This document shows positions 1 to 12,435 of a stretch of 64,000 nt of DNA, one piece after another. The stretch covers positions 1 to 64,000 of the forward strand of contig JAIBEI010000031.1 of NCBI GenBank assembly GCA_019459055.1, given 5' to 3'. A model generated the notes under the pieces. That model saw nothing but the letters and a program-made list of their open reading frames with translations. It searched no databases and was not told the origin of the DNA. The DNA comes from Thiobacillus sp. (lineage in GTDB: Bacteria; Pseudomonadota; Gammaproteobacteria; Burkholderiales; Thiobacillaceae). Made by a program: the position numbers and the translations under genes. Numbering within the stretch: the stretch's first letter is position 1; every line of letters begins with the position of its first letter.

Positions 1-543
1 TTCTTTATTTTTGTTTTGTGTTGGTTGGGTTGTGGGGGTGGTTCTGGGGCCCGCGCCCGCCCCCCCGCCCAGCTGTACCAATGGAAGGATGCGCAGGGCC
101 GCACGGTATACAGCGACCAGCCGCCGCCGACCAGCATCCGCAACGCCCAGCACAAGAACTTCAAGGGCAGCGTCATCGAAGTCGGCGAGTCCTACGTGGT
201 CAAAACCGCGCGCGAGAAATTCCCCATCACCCTCTACACCAGCGCGTGTGGTTCGCCCTGCGATCAGGCGCGGCAGCTGCTCACCGAACGCGGCGTCCCT
301 TTCAGCAGCAAAGATCTCCAGGCCAGCGAAGATGCCCGCAACGAAGTACAGAAACTGACCGGCAAGCTCAACGTACCAGTGCTGCTTGTCGGCAGCGACA
401 AGCTCGAGGGCTTTGAAGCGGGCCGCTGGCAATCTGCACTCGACCGCGCCGGCTACCCCAAGTCCGCATTGCCCGGCCGCAAGCCGGTGCCGCCCCCCGC
501 GCCCGTCCCGGCGTCCCCACCGGCCGCAGCACCCGCGCCCTGA
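1..543 (+). CDS. DUF4124 plus glutaredoxin-like protein, 5' partial
   Basis: The frame is open to the window edge and stops at 541-543. The segment beginning QLYQWKDAQGRTVYSD is the usual opening of a DUF4124 domain, normally found just after a signal peptide. It is followed by a thioredoxin/glutaredoxin-like fold with a spaced cysteine pair (SACGSPCDQA) and the segment NVPVLLVG, where the family has its cis-proline. The C-terminus is a proline/alanine tail. By family it is a periplasmic or membrane-associated thiol protein; no substrate can be named. The first 60 bases are unusual (T-rich, then G- and C-runs) and encode a poor signal sequence, so the true start is probably outside the window or the edge sequence is unreliable. 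Confidence 0.6.
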   Translation, partial: FFIFVLCWLGCGGGSGARARPPAQLYQWKDAQGRTVYSDQPPPTSIRNAQHKNFKGSVIEVGESYVVKTAREKFPITLYTSACGSPCDQARQLLTERGVPFSSKDLQASEDARNEVQKLTGKLNVPVLLVGSDKLEGFEAGRWQSALDRAGYPKSALPGRKPVPPPAPVPASPPAAAPAP

Positions 544-592
544 AGACCGCGTCGCGCCGGCCGGCGTCGCTGTCCTAAAGGATTCTTTTCAA

Positions 593-701
593 TACCCCCT
601 TGCGGGGTACTCCGATCCACCATGGGCTGAAGCCCATGTGGAGTCGTATGCCCTAAAGGACTCCGATCCACTATGGGCTGAAGCCCATGTGGAATCGTAT
701 G
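593..701. repeat. Two direct repeats with internal palindrome, REP-like
   Basis: Two near-identical copies of about 41 bp lie at 610-650 and 661-701 (period 51). Each carries the inverted repeat GGGCTGAAGCCC around its centre. A short hairpin (TACCCC...GGGGTA) at 593-609 precedes them. The array fills the gap between the thiol protein and xthA and ends 17 bp before the xthA start. Confidence 0.6.
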
Positions 702-717
702 CGCTACACTCGGCGGC

Positions 718-1512
718 ATGAAAATCGCCGCCTGGAACGTCAACTCCCTCAAGGTCCGCCTGCCCCAACTGCTGGACTTTCTCGCCACTCGCCAGCCCGA
801 CGCGGTGTGCCTGCAGGAAACCAAGCTTACCGATGAAAACTTCCCGGTCGCCGCGCTGGAAGCGGCCGGCTACCGCGTCGCCTTCGTCGGCCAGAAAACC
901 TACAACGGCGTCGCCCTCGTCAGCCGCAGCGAACCGCTCGACGTGCAGGTCGGCATCCCGGGGCTGGAGGACGAACAGAAGCGCGTCATCGCCGCCACCG
1001 TCGACGGCGTGCGCCTGGTGTGCGTCTACTGCCCCAACGGCCAGAGCCTCGATTCCGACAAGTACCCCTACAAGCTCGCCTGGTTCGACGCCCTCGCCGC
1101 CTGGCTGAAGGACGAACTGGCGCGCCACCCCAGGCTCGCCGTGCTCGGCGACTACAACGTCGCCCCGGAAGACCGCGACGTGCACGACCCCGAGGCGTGG
1201 AAGGACAGCGTGCTGGTGTCGGAACCCGAACGCGTGCGCTTCCGCAACCTGTTGGCGCTGGGTCTGAAGGACAGCTTCCGGCTATTCGAGCAACCGGAAA
1301 AAAGCTACAGCTGGTGGGATTACCGGATGATGGGGTTCCGCCGCAACCACGGCCTGCGCATCGACCACATCCTGCTTTCCGCACCGCTAGCCGCCGCCTG
1401 CACCGCCGCCAGCATCGACCGCGACATGCGCAAACTGGAGCGGCCGTCGGATCACGCGCCGGTGCTGGCGGAATTCGATTTGGCCGCGGACCAAAAAAAG
1501 GGGCGCCCTTAG
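718..1512 (+). CDS. xthA: Exodeoxyribonuclease III
   Basis: This is a 264-residue member of the ExoIII/AP-endonuclease family, which cleaves DNA at abasic sites in base-excision repair and degrades duplex DNA 3' to 5'. The family signatures are all present: [10 protein letters not shown] at the N-terminus, the metal-binding [16 protein letters not shown] in the middle, and the C-terminal IDHILLS and SDHAPV blocks that carry the catalytic Asp/His. Length is normal for the family. The ATG at 718 starts exactly at the conserved N-terminus. The gene converges on amtB, and its stop codon lies inside the loop of the amtB terminator hairpin. Confidence 0.95.
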   Translation: MKIAAWNVNSLKVRLPQLLDFLATRQPDAVCLQETKLTDENFPVAALEAAGYRVAFVGQKTYNGVALVSRSEPLDVQVGIPGLEDEQKRVIAATVDGVRLVCVYCPNGQSLDSDKYPYKLAWFDALAAWLKDELARHPRLAVLGDYNVAPEDRDVHDPEAWKDSVLVSEPERVRFRNLLALGLKDSFRLFEQPEKSYSWWDYRMMGFRRNHGLRIDHILLSAPLAAACTAASIDRDMRKLERPSDHAPVLAEFDLAADQKKGRP

Positions 1513-1520
1513 AGCGCCCC
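1493..1520 (-). terminator. Rho-independent terminator of amtB
   Basis: On the minus strand a perfect 7-bp stem (GGGGCGC/GCGCCCC, 1500-1506 with 1514-1520) with a 7-nt loop is followed by seven U. It lies 24 bp past the amtB stop and overlaps the 3' end of xthA. Confidence 0.85.
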
Positions 1521-1544
1521 AGCTTCCTTAGGAGAAAGGATGGA

Positions 1545-2936
1545 TCAGAGGTTGTAGGCCCGCTCGCCATGGCTGGCGGTGTCGAGACCTTCGCGTTCCT
1601 GTTCTTCGGTGACGCGCAGCCCCATGGTCATGTCGATCAGCTTGAACAGCACCAGGCTGACCACGCCCGACCACACAATGGTGATGAGCACGCCGGTGGC
1701 CTGCGTCACCACCTGCCCGGCCATCGAGTAGTCGTCGACGCCGACGCCGCCGAGTGCGGGCGAGACGAAGATGCCGGTGCCGATGGCGCCGATGATGCCG
1801 CCGATGCCGTGGATGCCGAAGACGTCGAGGCTGTCGTCATAACCCAGCATCTTCTTCAGGCCGCTGACGCCCCACAGGCAGACCACGCCGGCAACCGCGC
1901 CGAGGGCGATTGCGCCCATCGGGCCGACCAGACCGGCCGCCGGAGTGACCGCCACCAGACCTGCGACCACGCCGGAAGCCAGACCCAGCATGGAAGGCTT
2001 GCCGCGCAGCATCCACTCGGCCAGCATCCAGGCCATGCCCGCCGCCGCGGTGGCGAGAATGGTGTTGAGGAAGGCCAGCGCAGCGCCACCGGTGGCTTCG
2101 AGGTTGGAGCCGGCGTTGAAGCCGAACCAGCCCACCCACAGCAGCGAGGCGCCGATCATGGTCATCGGCAGGCTGTGCGGCGGCATCGCGTCGCGGCCGT
2201 AGCCGATGCGCTTGCCCAGCACGATGGCGCCCACCAGCGCGGCGATGCCGGCGTTGATGTGCACCACGGTGCCGCCCGCGAAGTCGAGGTCGCCCGCTTC
2301 GAACAGGTAGCCGCCGGTTGCCCACACCATGTGCGTGATCGGCAGGTAGGAAAAGGTGAACCACAGCGCGCCGAATACCATCAGGGCGGAGAACTTCACC
2401 CGTTCGGCGAGACCGCCGACGATCAGCGCCACAGTGATGGCGGCGAAGGTCAGCTGGAAGGCGACGAACACCAGTTCCGGAATCACCACGCCGTCGCTGA
2501 AGGTCGCAGCCGTGCTGTCCACGGTGATGCCGGCGAGAAACAGCTTCGACAGATCGCCGATCGCCCAGTTGAGGCCGCCGCCGTCGCCGAACGCCAGCGA
2601 GTAGCCGTACACCGCCCACAGGATCGAGATCAGGCAGAAGATGGCCATCACCTGGGTCAGCACTGACAGCATGTTCTTGGCGCGCACCAGGCCGCCGTAG
2701 AACAGCGCCACGCCGGGAATGATCATCAGGATCACCAGCAGGGTGGAGAGCATCATCCAGGCGGTGTCGCCCTTGTCCGGCACCGGTGCCGCGGCTTCTT
2801 CCTCCGCAGCCGCTTCGACCGCATCGGCCACTGTGGACACCGCTTCCATCACGGGCTCGACCACTTCCTGCGCCAGCGTCAGGCCGGGAGACAACAGGGC
2901 AAACAACAGGCCCAGCGAAGCAAATAGCGTTTTCAT
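1545..2936 (-). CDS. amtB: Ammonium transporter AmtB
   Basis: AmtB forms a trimeric inner-membrane channel that brings in ammonium and is gated by GlnK. The 463-residue product has a cleavable signal sequence ending LTLAQE, a spacer rich in Glu/Ala, then 11 membrane segments starting near DTAWMMLSTLLV. The family signature (FAGGTVVHINAG) and pore-lining histidines (THMVWATGG, IHGIGG) are present. The ATG at 2936 is chosen because GAGGAG lies 7 bases before it; the ATG two codons upstream is only one base from that Shine-Dalgarno. The gene follows glnK by 11 bases, so the two are co-transcribed. Confidence 0.95.
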   Translation of the reverse strand: MKTLFASLGLLFALLSPGLTLAQEVVEPVMEAVSTVADAVEAAAEEEAAAPVPDKGDTAWMMLSTLLVILMIIPGVALFYGGLVRAKNMLSVLTQVMAIFCLISILWAVYGYSLAFGDGGGLNWAIGDLSKLFLAGITVDSTAATFSDGVVIPELVFVAFQLTFAAITVALIVGGLAERVKFSALMVFGALWFTFSYLPITHMVWATGGYLFEAGDLDFAGGTVVHINAGIAALVGAIVLGKRIGYGRDAMPPHSLPMTMIGASLLWVGWFGFNAGSNLEATGGAALAFLNTILATAAAGMAWMLAEWMLRGKPSMLGLASGVVAGLVAVTPAAGLVGPMGAIALGAVAGVVCLWGVSGLKKMLGYDDSLDVFGIHGIGGIIGAIGTGIFVSPALGGVGVDDYSMAGQVVTQATGVLITIVWSGVVSLVLFKLIDMTMGLRVTEEQEREGLDTASHGERAYNL

Positions 2937-2947
2937 GTTCATGCTCC

Positions 2948-3352
<405 letters not shown>

Positions 3353-4120
3353 TTAAAAAGCCTTGGAAATCCACACGGTCGTCGTGTCTTTGCCCAGAAA
3401 CTCGTTGTTGGCATCCGTCCAGACCGCACGGTCGGCATCGGTGTCGGTGTACGCCACGCCAACAGTCACGCCATCCATGACTTTGCTCAACGTGCCTACG
3501 TCATAGGCCAGGCTGACTTTCCAGTCGTCGTAGTCCTGCGCGGAATTGTTTTCAAAGCTGAATGTGCCCCAATGCGCGCCAGCGGTCAGGCCGGTTTCGC
3601 CGATGGGTACGCTCGCGGAAATATCCAGATAGTCGGAACCGTCGGCATTGGCGAAGCCGAAAACCTCATCGCTGACGGCGTAGGAATATTTGGCGGTGAA
3701 CCATTTCCAGCCCAAAGCGGCGTAAATCTCGGTGGTGTCCGCATCCACCGCCCCCGCTTTCTTTCCCGGGTACATGTACTGGATCGCACCCACGTCGAAG
3801 GTCAGGCCGGTCTGGCCGATGTCGCCGCGGAAACCGCCGTACACGTCGATCTCCAGATTGCCGGAATCGTAGCCCTGGAAGTCCTCAATCCAGCCCACGT
3901 TGGAACCCCAGGTGCCGAGGTAGAAACCGCTGCTGTGCGAGTAGTCCAGGCCGCCCTGCACGGCGGCGTCGCCGCCGGTCTGGGAAATGCCCCGGAAAAC
4001 GTAGTCGCTGAACATCCCGACATTGGCGCTCAAACTGTGCGGCGATTCTTCAGCTGCCATTGCAAAAGTGGGCACACCCACCAGGCCGGTCAGAACCAAA
4101 GCGTGTACAAGTTTTTTCAT
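3353..4120 (-). CDS. TorF-family putative outer-membrane porin
   Basis: The 255-residue product starts with a signal peptide (MKKLVHALVLTG ... FAMA|AEE) and continues as an all-beta protein that matches the family known as TorF-type or TIGR02001 putative porins. The typical opening SANVGMFSDYVFRGISQT and the ending with terminal phenylalanine (VWISKAF) fit an outer-membrane barrel. The ATG at 4120 follows ACGGAGA. The gene sits directly upstream of glnK-amtB on the same strand, and its leader holds a -24/-12 promoter with two NtrC-type sites. It therefore probably helps ammonium or small nitrogen compounds cross the outer membrane under nitrogen limitation. The substrate is an inference. Confidence 0.85.
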   Translation of the reverse strand: MKKLVHALVLTGLVGVPTFAMAAEESPHSLSANVGMFSDYVFRGISQTGGDAAVQGGLDYSHSSGFYLGTWGSNVGWIEDFQGYDSGNLEIDVYGGFRGDIGQTGLTFDVGAIQYMYPGKKAGAVDADTTEIYAALGWKWFTAKYSYAVSDEVFGFANADGSDYLDISASVPIGETGLTAGAHWGTFSFENNSAQDYDDWKVSLAYDVGTLSKVMDGVTVGVAYTDTDADRAVWTDANNEFLGKDTTTVWISKAF

Positions 4121-4166
4121 GAATTTCTCCGTGGATGAAGTCGCGCAAATTCGCACTTTTCATTCA

Positions 4167-4181
4167 GCACAAGCCGTGCCA
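4167..4181 (-). promoter_or_regulatory. Sigma-54 (-24/-12) promoter of torF-glnK-amtB
   Basis: The minus strand reads TGGCAC-GGCTT-GTGC, matching the sigma-54 consensus TGGCAC-N5-TTGC with one mismatch and correct GG-to-GC spacing. It lies about 46 bases before the porin start. Confidence 0.7.
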
Positions 4182-4243
4182 GATAATTTTTCATTAAAAA
4201 ACAAGGCCTTGTAATTGACCGCCCGCTCACACGAGCATAGGCT

Positions 4244-4258
4244 GCACTTTCGTGGTGC
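4244..4258. promoter_or_regulatory. NtrC binding site, proximal
   Basis: GCACT-TTCGT-GGTGC fits the NtrC consensus GCACY-N5-GGTGC. It lies 62 bases upstream of the -24 element of the torF promoter. Confidence 0.7.
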
Positions 4259-4274
4259 GCCATGAAATCCTCAT

Positions 4275-4289
4275 GCACTCTCTTTGTGC
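4275..4289. promoter_or_regulatory. NtrC binding site, distal
   Basis: GCACT-CTCTT-TGTGC is a one-mismatch copy of the NtrC site. It is offset by 31 bp (three helical turns) from the proximal site, the spacing typical of cooperative NtrC enhancers. Confidence 0.6.
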
Positions 4290-4353
4290 CGTGCGCTGCC
4301 AGTACGCCATACACCCGGTGCTTGCTACACTCCGCCCATTAACAGGAGCCTCC

Positions 4354-4614
4354 ATGAACCCGAATCCGAAATTTCCCAATCCCGCTTTCATCAACGATCT
4401 GGTCAACAAACTGGGCGAGGCGTTGAAGCAGTCGCCCGCGAAAGACATCGAAAAGAACCTCAAGGCCGGGGTGACCTCGATGCTCGGCAAGCTGGATATG
4501 GTGAGCCGCGAGGAATTCGACGTGCAGACCGAGGTGCTGGCGCGCACCCGCGAAAAACTGACGCAACTGGAAGCGCGCCTATCCGAATTGGAAAAGCAGC
4601 AGCTCGAAGACTGA
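4354..4614 (+). CDS. ubiK: Ubiquinone biosynthesis accessory factor UbiK
   Basis: The 86-residue protein belongs to the UbiK/YqiC (BMFP) family, a trimeric coiled-coil factor that binds UbiJ in the soluble ubiquinone-synthesis complex. The N-terminal half (FINDLVNKLGEAL ... DIEKNLKAGV) is amphipathic, and the C-terminal half (REEFDVQTEVLARTREKLTQ) is a heptad-repeat coiled coil. The ATG at 4354 has AGGAG six bases upstream. Its presumed partner gene ubiJ is at 30.0 kb in the same window. comM starts four bases after its stop. Confidence 0.9.
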   Translation: MNPNPKFPNPAFINDLVNKLGEALKQSPAKDIEKNLKAGVTSMLGKLDMVSREEFDVQTEVLARTREKLTQLEARLSELEKQQLED

Positions 4615-4618
4615 TCCG

Positions 4619-6109
4619 GTGGCCGTCGCCGTCGTCAAAAGCCGGGCGTTGAACGGCATGGACGCGCCCGAGGTGGTGGTCGAGGCGCACCTGGCCAACG
4701 GCCTGCCGGCTTTCACGCTGGTGGGGCTGCCCGAAACCGAGGTAAAGGAAGCGCGCGACCGCGTGCGTGCGGCGATCCAGAACGCGCGCTATGAATTCCC
4801 GGCGCGGCGCATCACGGTCAACCTCGCGCCGGCGGACCTGCCCAAGGAATCCGGGCGCTTCGACCTGCCGATCGCGCTGGCGATCCTCGCTGCCTCCGGA
4901 CAGATTCCCGCCGACAAGTTCAAGCACGCCGAATTCGCCGGCGAACTGGCGCTGACCGGCGAGCTGCGCCCGGTGCGCGGCGCGCTGGCGATGGCGCTGG
5001 CCACCCGTAGCGCGGGCAGGCTGCTGGTGCTGCCTGCGGCATCGGCCGGCGAAGCTGCACTCGCCAGCGGGGTCGAGACGCGCGGCGCGACCAGCCTGCT
5101 GGAGGTGTGCGCGTGGCTGGCCGGACAGGGCTCCCTGCTCGAACCCGAATCCGAACCCACACCCACCGCGCCGGACTATCCCGATTTCGCCGACGTCAAG
5201 GGCCAGGCCGCCACCAAGCGCGCACTCGAAGTCGCTGCCGCCGGCAATCATTCTGTGTTGATGGCAGGCCCGCCCGGCACCGGCAAGTCGATGCTCGCCG
5301 CGCGCTTTCCCGGCATCCTGCCGGCGATGAGCGAGGACGAAGCGCTGGAAGCCGCCGCGGTGCAATCGCTCAACGGCGGCTTCCGCTTCGAACACTGGAA
5401 GCGGCGCCCGTTTCGCGCACCGCACCACACTGCTTCCGCGGTGGCGCTGGTGGGTGGCGGCGGCAATCCGCGTCCGGGCGAGATTTCACTGGCGCACCAC
5501 GGCGTGCTCTTCCTCGACGAGCTGCCGGAATTTTCGCGGCAGGTGCTGGAAGTGCTGCGCGAACCGCTGGAGACCGGCCGCATCACGATTTCGCGCGCGG
5601 CACGCCAGGCCGATTTCCCGGCGCGCTTCCAACTGGTGGCGGCGATGAATCCCTGCCCCTGCGGCTACCTCGGCCATCCCACCCAGACCTGCCGCGACAC
5701 GCCGGACCAGATCACCCGCTATCGCGGACGCATCTCCGGGCCGCTGCTCGACCGCATCGACATCCAGATCAGCGTGCCTGCATTGACGCAGGACGAACTG
5801 ATGCAGGCCGGCGCGGGCGAGGCCAGCGCCGCCATCCGCGAACGCGTGCAGGCCGCACGCGGGCGCCAGATGGCGCGCCAGGGCAAACCCAACGCCGCGC
5901 TCGGCACCCAGGAAATCGACCTACACTGCACCCTGGACGCAGCCAGCGAAGCCCTGCTGAAACAGGCGATTGTCCGGCTCAACCTGTCGGCGCGCGCCTA
6001 TCACCGCGTGCTCAAGCTGGCGCGCAGCGTGGCCGATCTCGCCGGCAGCGATGCCATCACGTCCGCGCATCTGGCCGAGGCGATCCAGTACCGGAGACAG
6101 GCGGCATGA
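4619..6109 (+). CDS. comM: YifB/ComM family AAA+ ATPase (Mg-chelatase-like)
   Basis: This 496-residue protein matches ComM, a hexameric helicase that promotes branch migration during natural transformation. It has the N-terminal ChlI-like fold (AVVKSRALNGMDAPEVVVEA), a Walker A motif GPPGTGKS near residue 222, a Walker B segment GVLFLDELPEF, the cysteine-containing MNPCPCGYLGH, and the C-terminal lid with NLSARAYHRVLKLARS. Length is as expected. The start is GTG at 4619, four bases after ubiK, so translation is probably coupled. Type IV pilus genes elsewhere in the window fit a competence role but do not prove it. Confidence 0.92.
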   Translation: MAVAVVKSRALNGMDAPEVVVEAHLANGLPAFTLVGLPETEVKEARDRVRAAIQNARYEFPARRITVNLAPADLPKESGRFDLPIALAILAASGQIPADKFKHAEFAGELALTGELRPVRGALAMALATRSAGRLLVLPAASAGEAALASGVETRGATSLLEVCAWLAGQGSLLEPESEPTPTAPDYPDFADVKGQAATKRALEVAAAGNHSVLMAGPPGTGKSMLAARFPGILPAMSEDEALEAAAVQSLNGGFRFEHWKRRPFRAPHHTASAVALVGGGGNPRPGEISLAHHGVLFLDELPEFSRQVLEVLREPLETGRITISRAARQADFPARFQLVAAMNPCPCGYLGHPTQTCRDTPDQITRYRGRISGPLLDRIDIQISVPALTQDELMQAGAGEASAAIRERVQAARGRQMARQGKPNAALGTQEIDLHCTLDAASEALLKQAIVRLNLSARAYHRVLKLARSVADLAGSDAITSAHLAEAIQYRRQAA

Positions 6110-7137
6110 GCGACCCCTACGAATCCTGGCGCGAAGAAAAGCAATCTGCCTGGCTCTACCGCGTGGTGGCCGAGTGCGAACGCGGCACCCCGCGCGCGGC
6201 GCTGTTCGACGAGCTGGCGCAGGCGGCCGACGAGCAGGCCGATATCTGGCTGGCCGCCATTACCCGGAAAGACGGCCCGCCACCCGCGCCCTTCCACCCC
6301 GACCTGCGCACCCGCATCGTTGCCCGGCTCACCCGCACCTTCGGGCCGCGGGCCTTGCGCGGCGTGCTGGCGGCAATGAAGGTGCGCGGCATGGTGCTCT
6401 ATTCGCATACACCGCCGCATCCCATGCCGCTCAAGCGCGACGACATCGGCAAGCGCCACCAGAGCGGCGGTGCCGGCAACGCCCTGCGCGCCGGCGTGTT
6501 CGGCGTCAACGACGGCCTGGTATCGAACGCCGCGCTGATCTACGGCGTCGCCGGCGCGGCGCAGGAGCCGTCGGTCATCCTGCTGACCGGCGTCGCCGGC
6601 CTGCTGGCGGGCGCCTTCTCGATGGCCGCGGGCGAATATGTGTCGGTGCGCTCGCAGCGCGAAATGTTCGAATACCAGATCGGCCTGGAACGCGACGAAC
6701 TGGAGACCTATCCGGAAGAAGAAGCCGCCGAACTGGCGCTGATCTACGCCGCCAAGGGCATGGACCCCGCCGAAGCACGGCGGCTGGCCGACACCCTGAT
6801 GCAGGACCCGGGGCGCGCACTGGACACCCTGGCGCGCGAGGAACTCGGCCTCAACCCCGACGAACTCGGCTCGCCTTGGGTGGCGGCAATCTCCTCGTTT
6901 ACCGCCTTCACCGCCGGTGCGGCGCTGCCGCTGCTGCCCTTCCTGTTCGGCCACGGTGCCGCGCTCACCGTCTCGATCGCGCTCACCGCGCTGGGCCTGT
7001 TCGCCGTCGGCGCCAGCATGAGCCTGTTCACCGGCCGCCACGCCCTGCTCTCCGGCCTGCGCATGCTCGGCATCGGCGGCGCAGCGGGGCTGGCGACGTA
7101 TTTCATCGGGGCTTGGTTAGGGGTGACGCTGGGGTGA
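6106..7137 (+). CDS. VIT1/CCC1-family transporter with ferritin-like N-terminus
   Basis: The 343-residue product has two parts. Residues 1-100 or so (EEKQSAWLYRVVAECERG ... DEQADIW) resemble the degenerate ferritin/rubrerythrin-like head seen in a subset of VIT proteins; where relatives usually have HAARW the sequence has QADIW, so iron ligands may be missing. The rest is a VIT1/CCC1 transporter: GVFGVNDGLVSNAAL, then AGAFSMAAGEYVSVRSQRE, a cytoplasmic acidic helix region, and three C-terminal membrane helices. The family exports or stores Fe(II) or Mn(II). The ATG at 6106 overlaps the comM stop as ATGA, so it is the last gene of a ubiK-comM-VIT run. Confidence 0.85.
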   Translation: MSDPYESWREEKQSAWLYRVVAECERGTPRAALFDELAQAADEQADIWLAAITRKDGPPPAPFHPDLRTRIVARLTRTFGPRALRGVLAAMKVRGMVLYSHTPPHPMPLKRDDIGKRHQSGGAGNALRAGVFGVNDGLVSNAALIYGVAGAAQEPSVILLTGVAGLLAGAFSMAAGEYVSVRSQREMFEYQIGLERDELETYPEEEAAELALIYAAKGMDPAEARRLADTLMQDPGRALDTLAREELGLNPDELGSPWVAAISSFTAFTAGAALPLLPFLFGHGAALTVSIALTALGLFAVGASMSLFTGRHALLSGLRMLGIGGAAGLATYFIGAWLGVTLG

Positions 7138-7361
7138 GCGCAGGTCCAGGCTTGCTTTGTTCAGTAGCCGCAAACGTCCCTGATGAAACTGTCATGGCCT
7201 GTTGGCCCGACGTCCCCTGACGTTGACCGCTTAAGGGCACGTAGGGCGGCCCCCTTATTTGTTACCCCGACCGGTCGCTCCTGGCCGCTTGCTGCCAATA
7301 AAGGAAATAAGGAGTGGCTGAACGTAAAGCGTCTCTTTTCCGCGCTTCGCGCGCGCACCCC

Positions 7362-7748
7362 TTAAGTCTGCTCCCAAGGCAAGCCATCAAACCGCCAGCC
7401 GTTCTTCATGCTGCGATGGTGCGTCTCGTCCATGTCGCCCTCGAATCCATGCAGCACGTTGTAAACCTCGGGAAAACCATATTTTTCGAGGTAACGCCCG
7501 GCCTCGACCGAGCGCCGCCCCGAGCGGCAGATCAGCACCACCGGCCGGTTTACCGATGCCGCCTTGCGCGAATGGCCGAGAAAATCGGGGTTGACGTCCC
7601 AGTCGGGGCCGTCCTGCCAGGCGATGTGGATCGCCCCTGCGGGATGGCCGACGAACAGGTATTCGATTTCCGAGCGGCAGTCGATGAAGACCGCTTCGGG
7701 GTGCGACTGCAGGAAGGCGTGGGCTTCGGCGGGTTCGAGATGTTTCAT
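7362..7748 (-). CDS. Single-domain rhodanese-like sulfurtransferase
   Basis: The 128-residue protein is one rhodanese domain. The N-terminal part ([25 protein letters not shown]) is the CH2A-type signature, and the active-site loop is CRSGRRS with the nucleophilic cysteine retained, so it should accept a sulfane sulfur. The physiological acceptor is unknown. The ATG at 7748 is preferred because it opens the domain; in-frame codons upstream would add about 20 residues not typical of the family. It is transcribed divergently from metH with 98 bases between the starts. Confidence 0.85.
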   Translation of the reverse strand: MKHLEPAEAHAFLQSHPEAVFIDCRSEIEYLFVGHPAGAIHIAWQDGPDWDVNPDFLGHSRKAASVNRPVVLICRSGRRSVEAGRYLEKYGFPEVYNVLHGFEGDMDETHHRSMKNGWRFDGLPWEQT

Positions 7749-7846
7749 GGCAATCACCGGCTGGACTCGATATTTGCACCATAGCACCACCGGCGAGCCT
7801 TGCGCCATCCGAATATAATGCGCAATTGCCCAGCCGAATCCATGCC

Positions 7847-11530
<3,684 letters not shown>

Positions 11531-11581
11531 CCTATCCGCGGCTGGGCTGCCAGCCCCGGACTGCGTCCAATTCGGCAGGGC

Positions 11582-12139
11582 CTACCAGCCCTGCTGCAGC
11601 ATCTTCTCCAGCCAGAACAGCCCGATCACGGTCTTGGTTTCGCAGATCTTGCCGCTGCGCAGCCAGTCCATCGCCTCGCCAAACGGCACCCGCAGGATTT
11701 CCAGGAATTCGTCCGGGTCGCGGCCGTGCATGCCTTCTGTGAGTCCGCGCGCAAGATAGAACGCCAGCCGCTCGTCCGAATAGCCGATGCAGGGATAGAT
11801 GGTGGTGACCTCGCGCCATTCGCTGGCGGTATAGCCGGTTTCTTCTTCCAGTTCGCGTTTCGCGCAGCTGAGGTCGTCCTCGCCGGGGTCGATCTTGCCG
11901 GCCGGCAGCTCGATGAAGTCGCGGTGCAGCGGGTAGCGGTGCTGGCGTTCCAGCAGCAGGTCGCCGTTGTCGAATACCGGCATGACGACGACAGCGCCGG
12001 GATGGACGATGTATTCGCGCGTCGATTCGCGTCCGTCGGGTAGGCGCACGCGGTCGCATTTGACATGCATCAGCCGGCCCTTGAAGACGGTTTCGCTGGC
12101 CAGTTCGATTTCTGTGAGGTCAGGGATGTCGTTTTGCAT
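11582..12139 (-). CDS. nudF: ADP-ribose diphosphatase-like NUDIX hydrolase
   Basis: The 185-residue protein has a full Nudix box, GKIDPGEDDLSCAKRELEEE continuing into TGY, with REXXEE metal ligands intact. The flanking sequence (DGRESTREYIVHPGAVVVMP; YPCIGYSDERLAFYLA) matches the ADP-ribose pyrophosphatase branch (NudF/TrgB), which hydrolyses ADP-ribose and related sugar nucleotides. The ATG at 12139 gives MQNDIPDLTEIE. Its Shine-Dalgarno is weak. It converges on metH and is separated from the upstream algR by a strong terminator, so it should have its own promoter in the 12.2-12.4 kb gap. Confidence 0.88.
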   Translation of the reverse strand: MQNDIPDLTEIELASETVFKGRLMHVKCDRVRLPDGRESTREYIVHPGAVVVMPVFDNGDLLLERQHRYPLHRDFIELPAGKIDPGEDDLSCAKRELEEETGYTASEWREVTTIYPCIGYSDERLAFYLARGLTEGMHGRDPDEFLEILRVPFGEAMDWLRSGKICETKTVIGLFWLEKMLQQGW

Positions 12140-12161
12140 GCCGCCATGATACCGAGCGCAC

Positions 12162-12192
12162 AAAAAAATGCCGGGCTCTTGCGAACCCGGCA
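12162..12192 (-). terminator. Rho-independent terminator after algR
   Basis: On the minus strand a TGCCGGG/CCCGGCA stem (12169-12175 with 12186-12192) with a 10-nt loop is followed by seven U (A-run 12162-12168). It isolates nudF from the algZ-algR unit. Confidence 0.85.
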
Positions 12193-12283
12193 GAACATGA
12201 GGGGACAACCCCCATTACGGAGAACTGCCTGCTGCGCAAACAGCAAGCCACCGAATCGTACGAAGGAAATCCAATCCTGGACA

Positions 12284-12299
12284 TACAACTTTAGTTGTA
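12284..12299. repeat. Perfect inverted repeat, possible operator
   Basis: TACAACT-TT-AGTTGTA is a perfect 16-bp palindrome in the AT-rich gap between nudF and algR. It could be an operator for nudF; there is no other evidence. Confidence 0.35.
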
Positions 12300-12435
12300 G
12301 GCGCGACCTAACACACTGATAAATGAAGAAATTATTTACACGACCCCGGTCAAAAATTGGGGGCGATCGCCGATATCGCTGTTTTCCTCGGGGATTTCAG
12401 GTCCGTTCGAGCCAGCCCATGCGGGCGGCAGCGCC

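Noticed and set aside
7138-7361. Two short opposing frames of 60-65 codons between the VIT transporter and the rhodanese gene
   Set aside because: No ribosome sites, no conserved-looking sequence, and both frames overlap; treated as non-coding.
7749-7846. Cobalamin or SAM riboswitch upstream of metH
   Set aside because: Only 98 bases separate the divergent starts and no conserved box of these riboswitches is visible.
11540-11555. Hairpin GGCTGG/CCAGCC after metH as a terminator
   Set aside because: The stem is short (6 bp) and no T-run follows on either strand.
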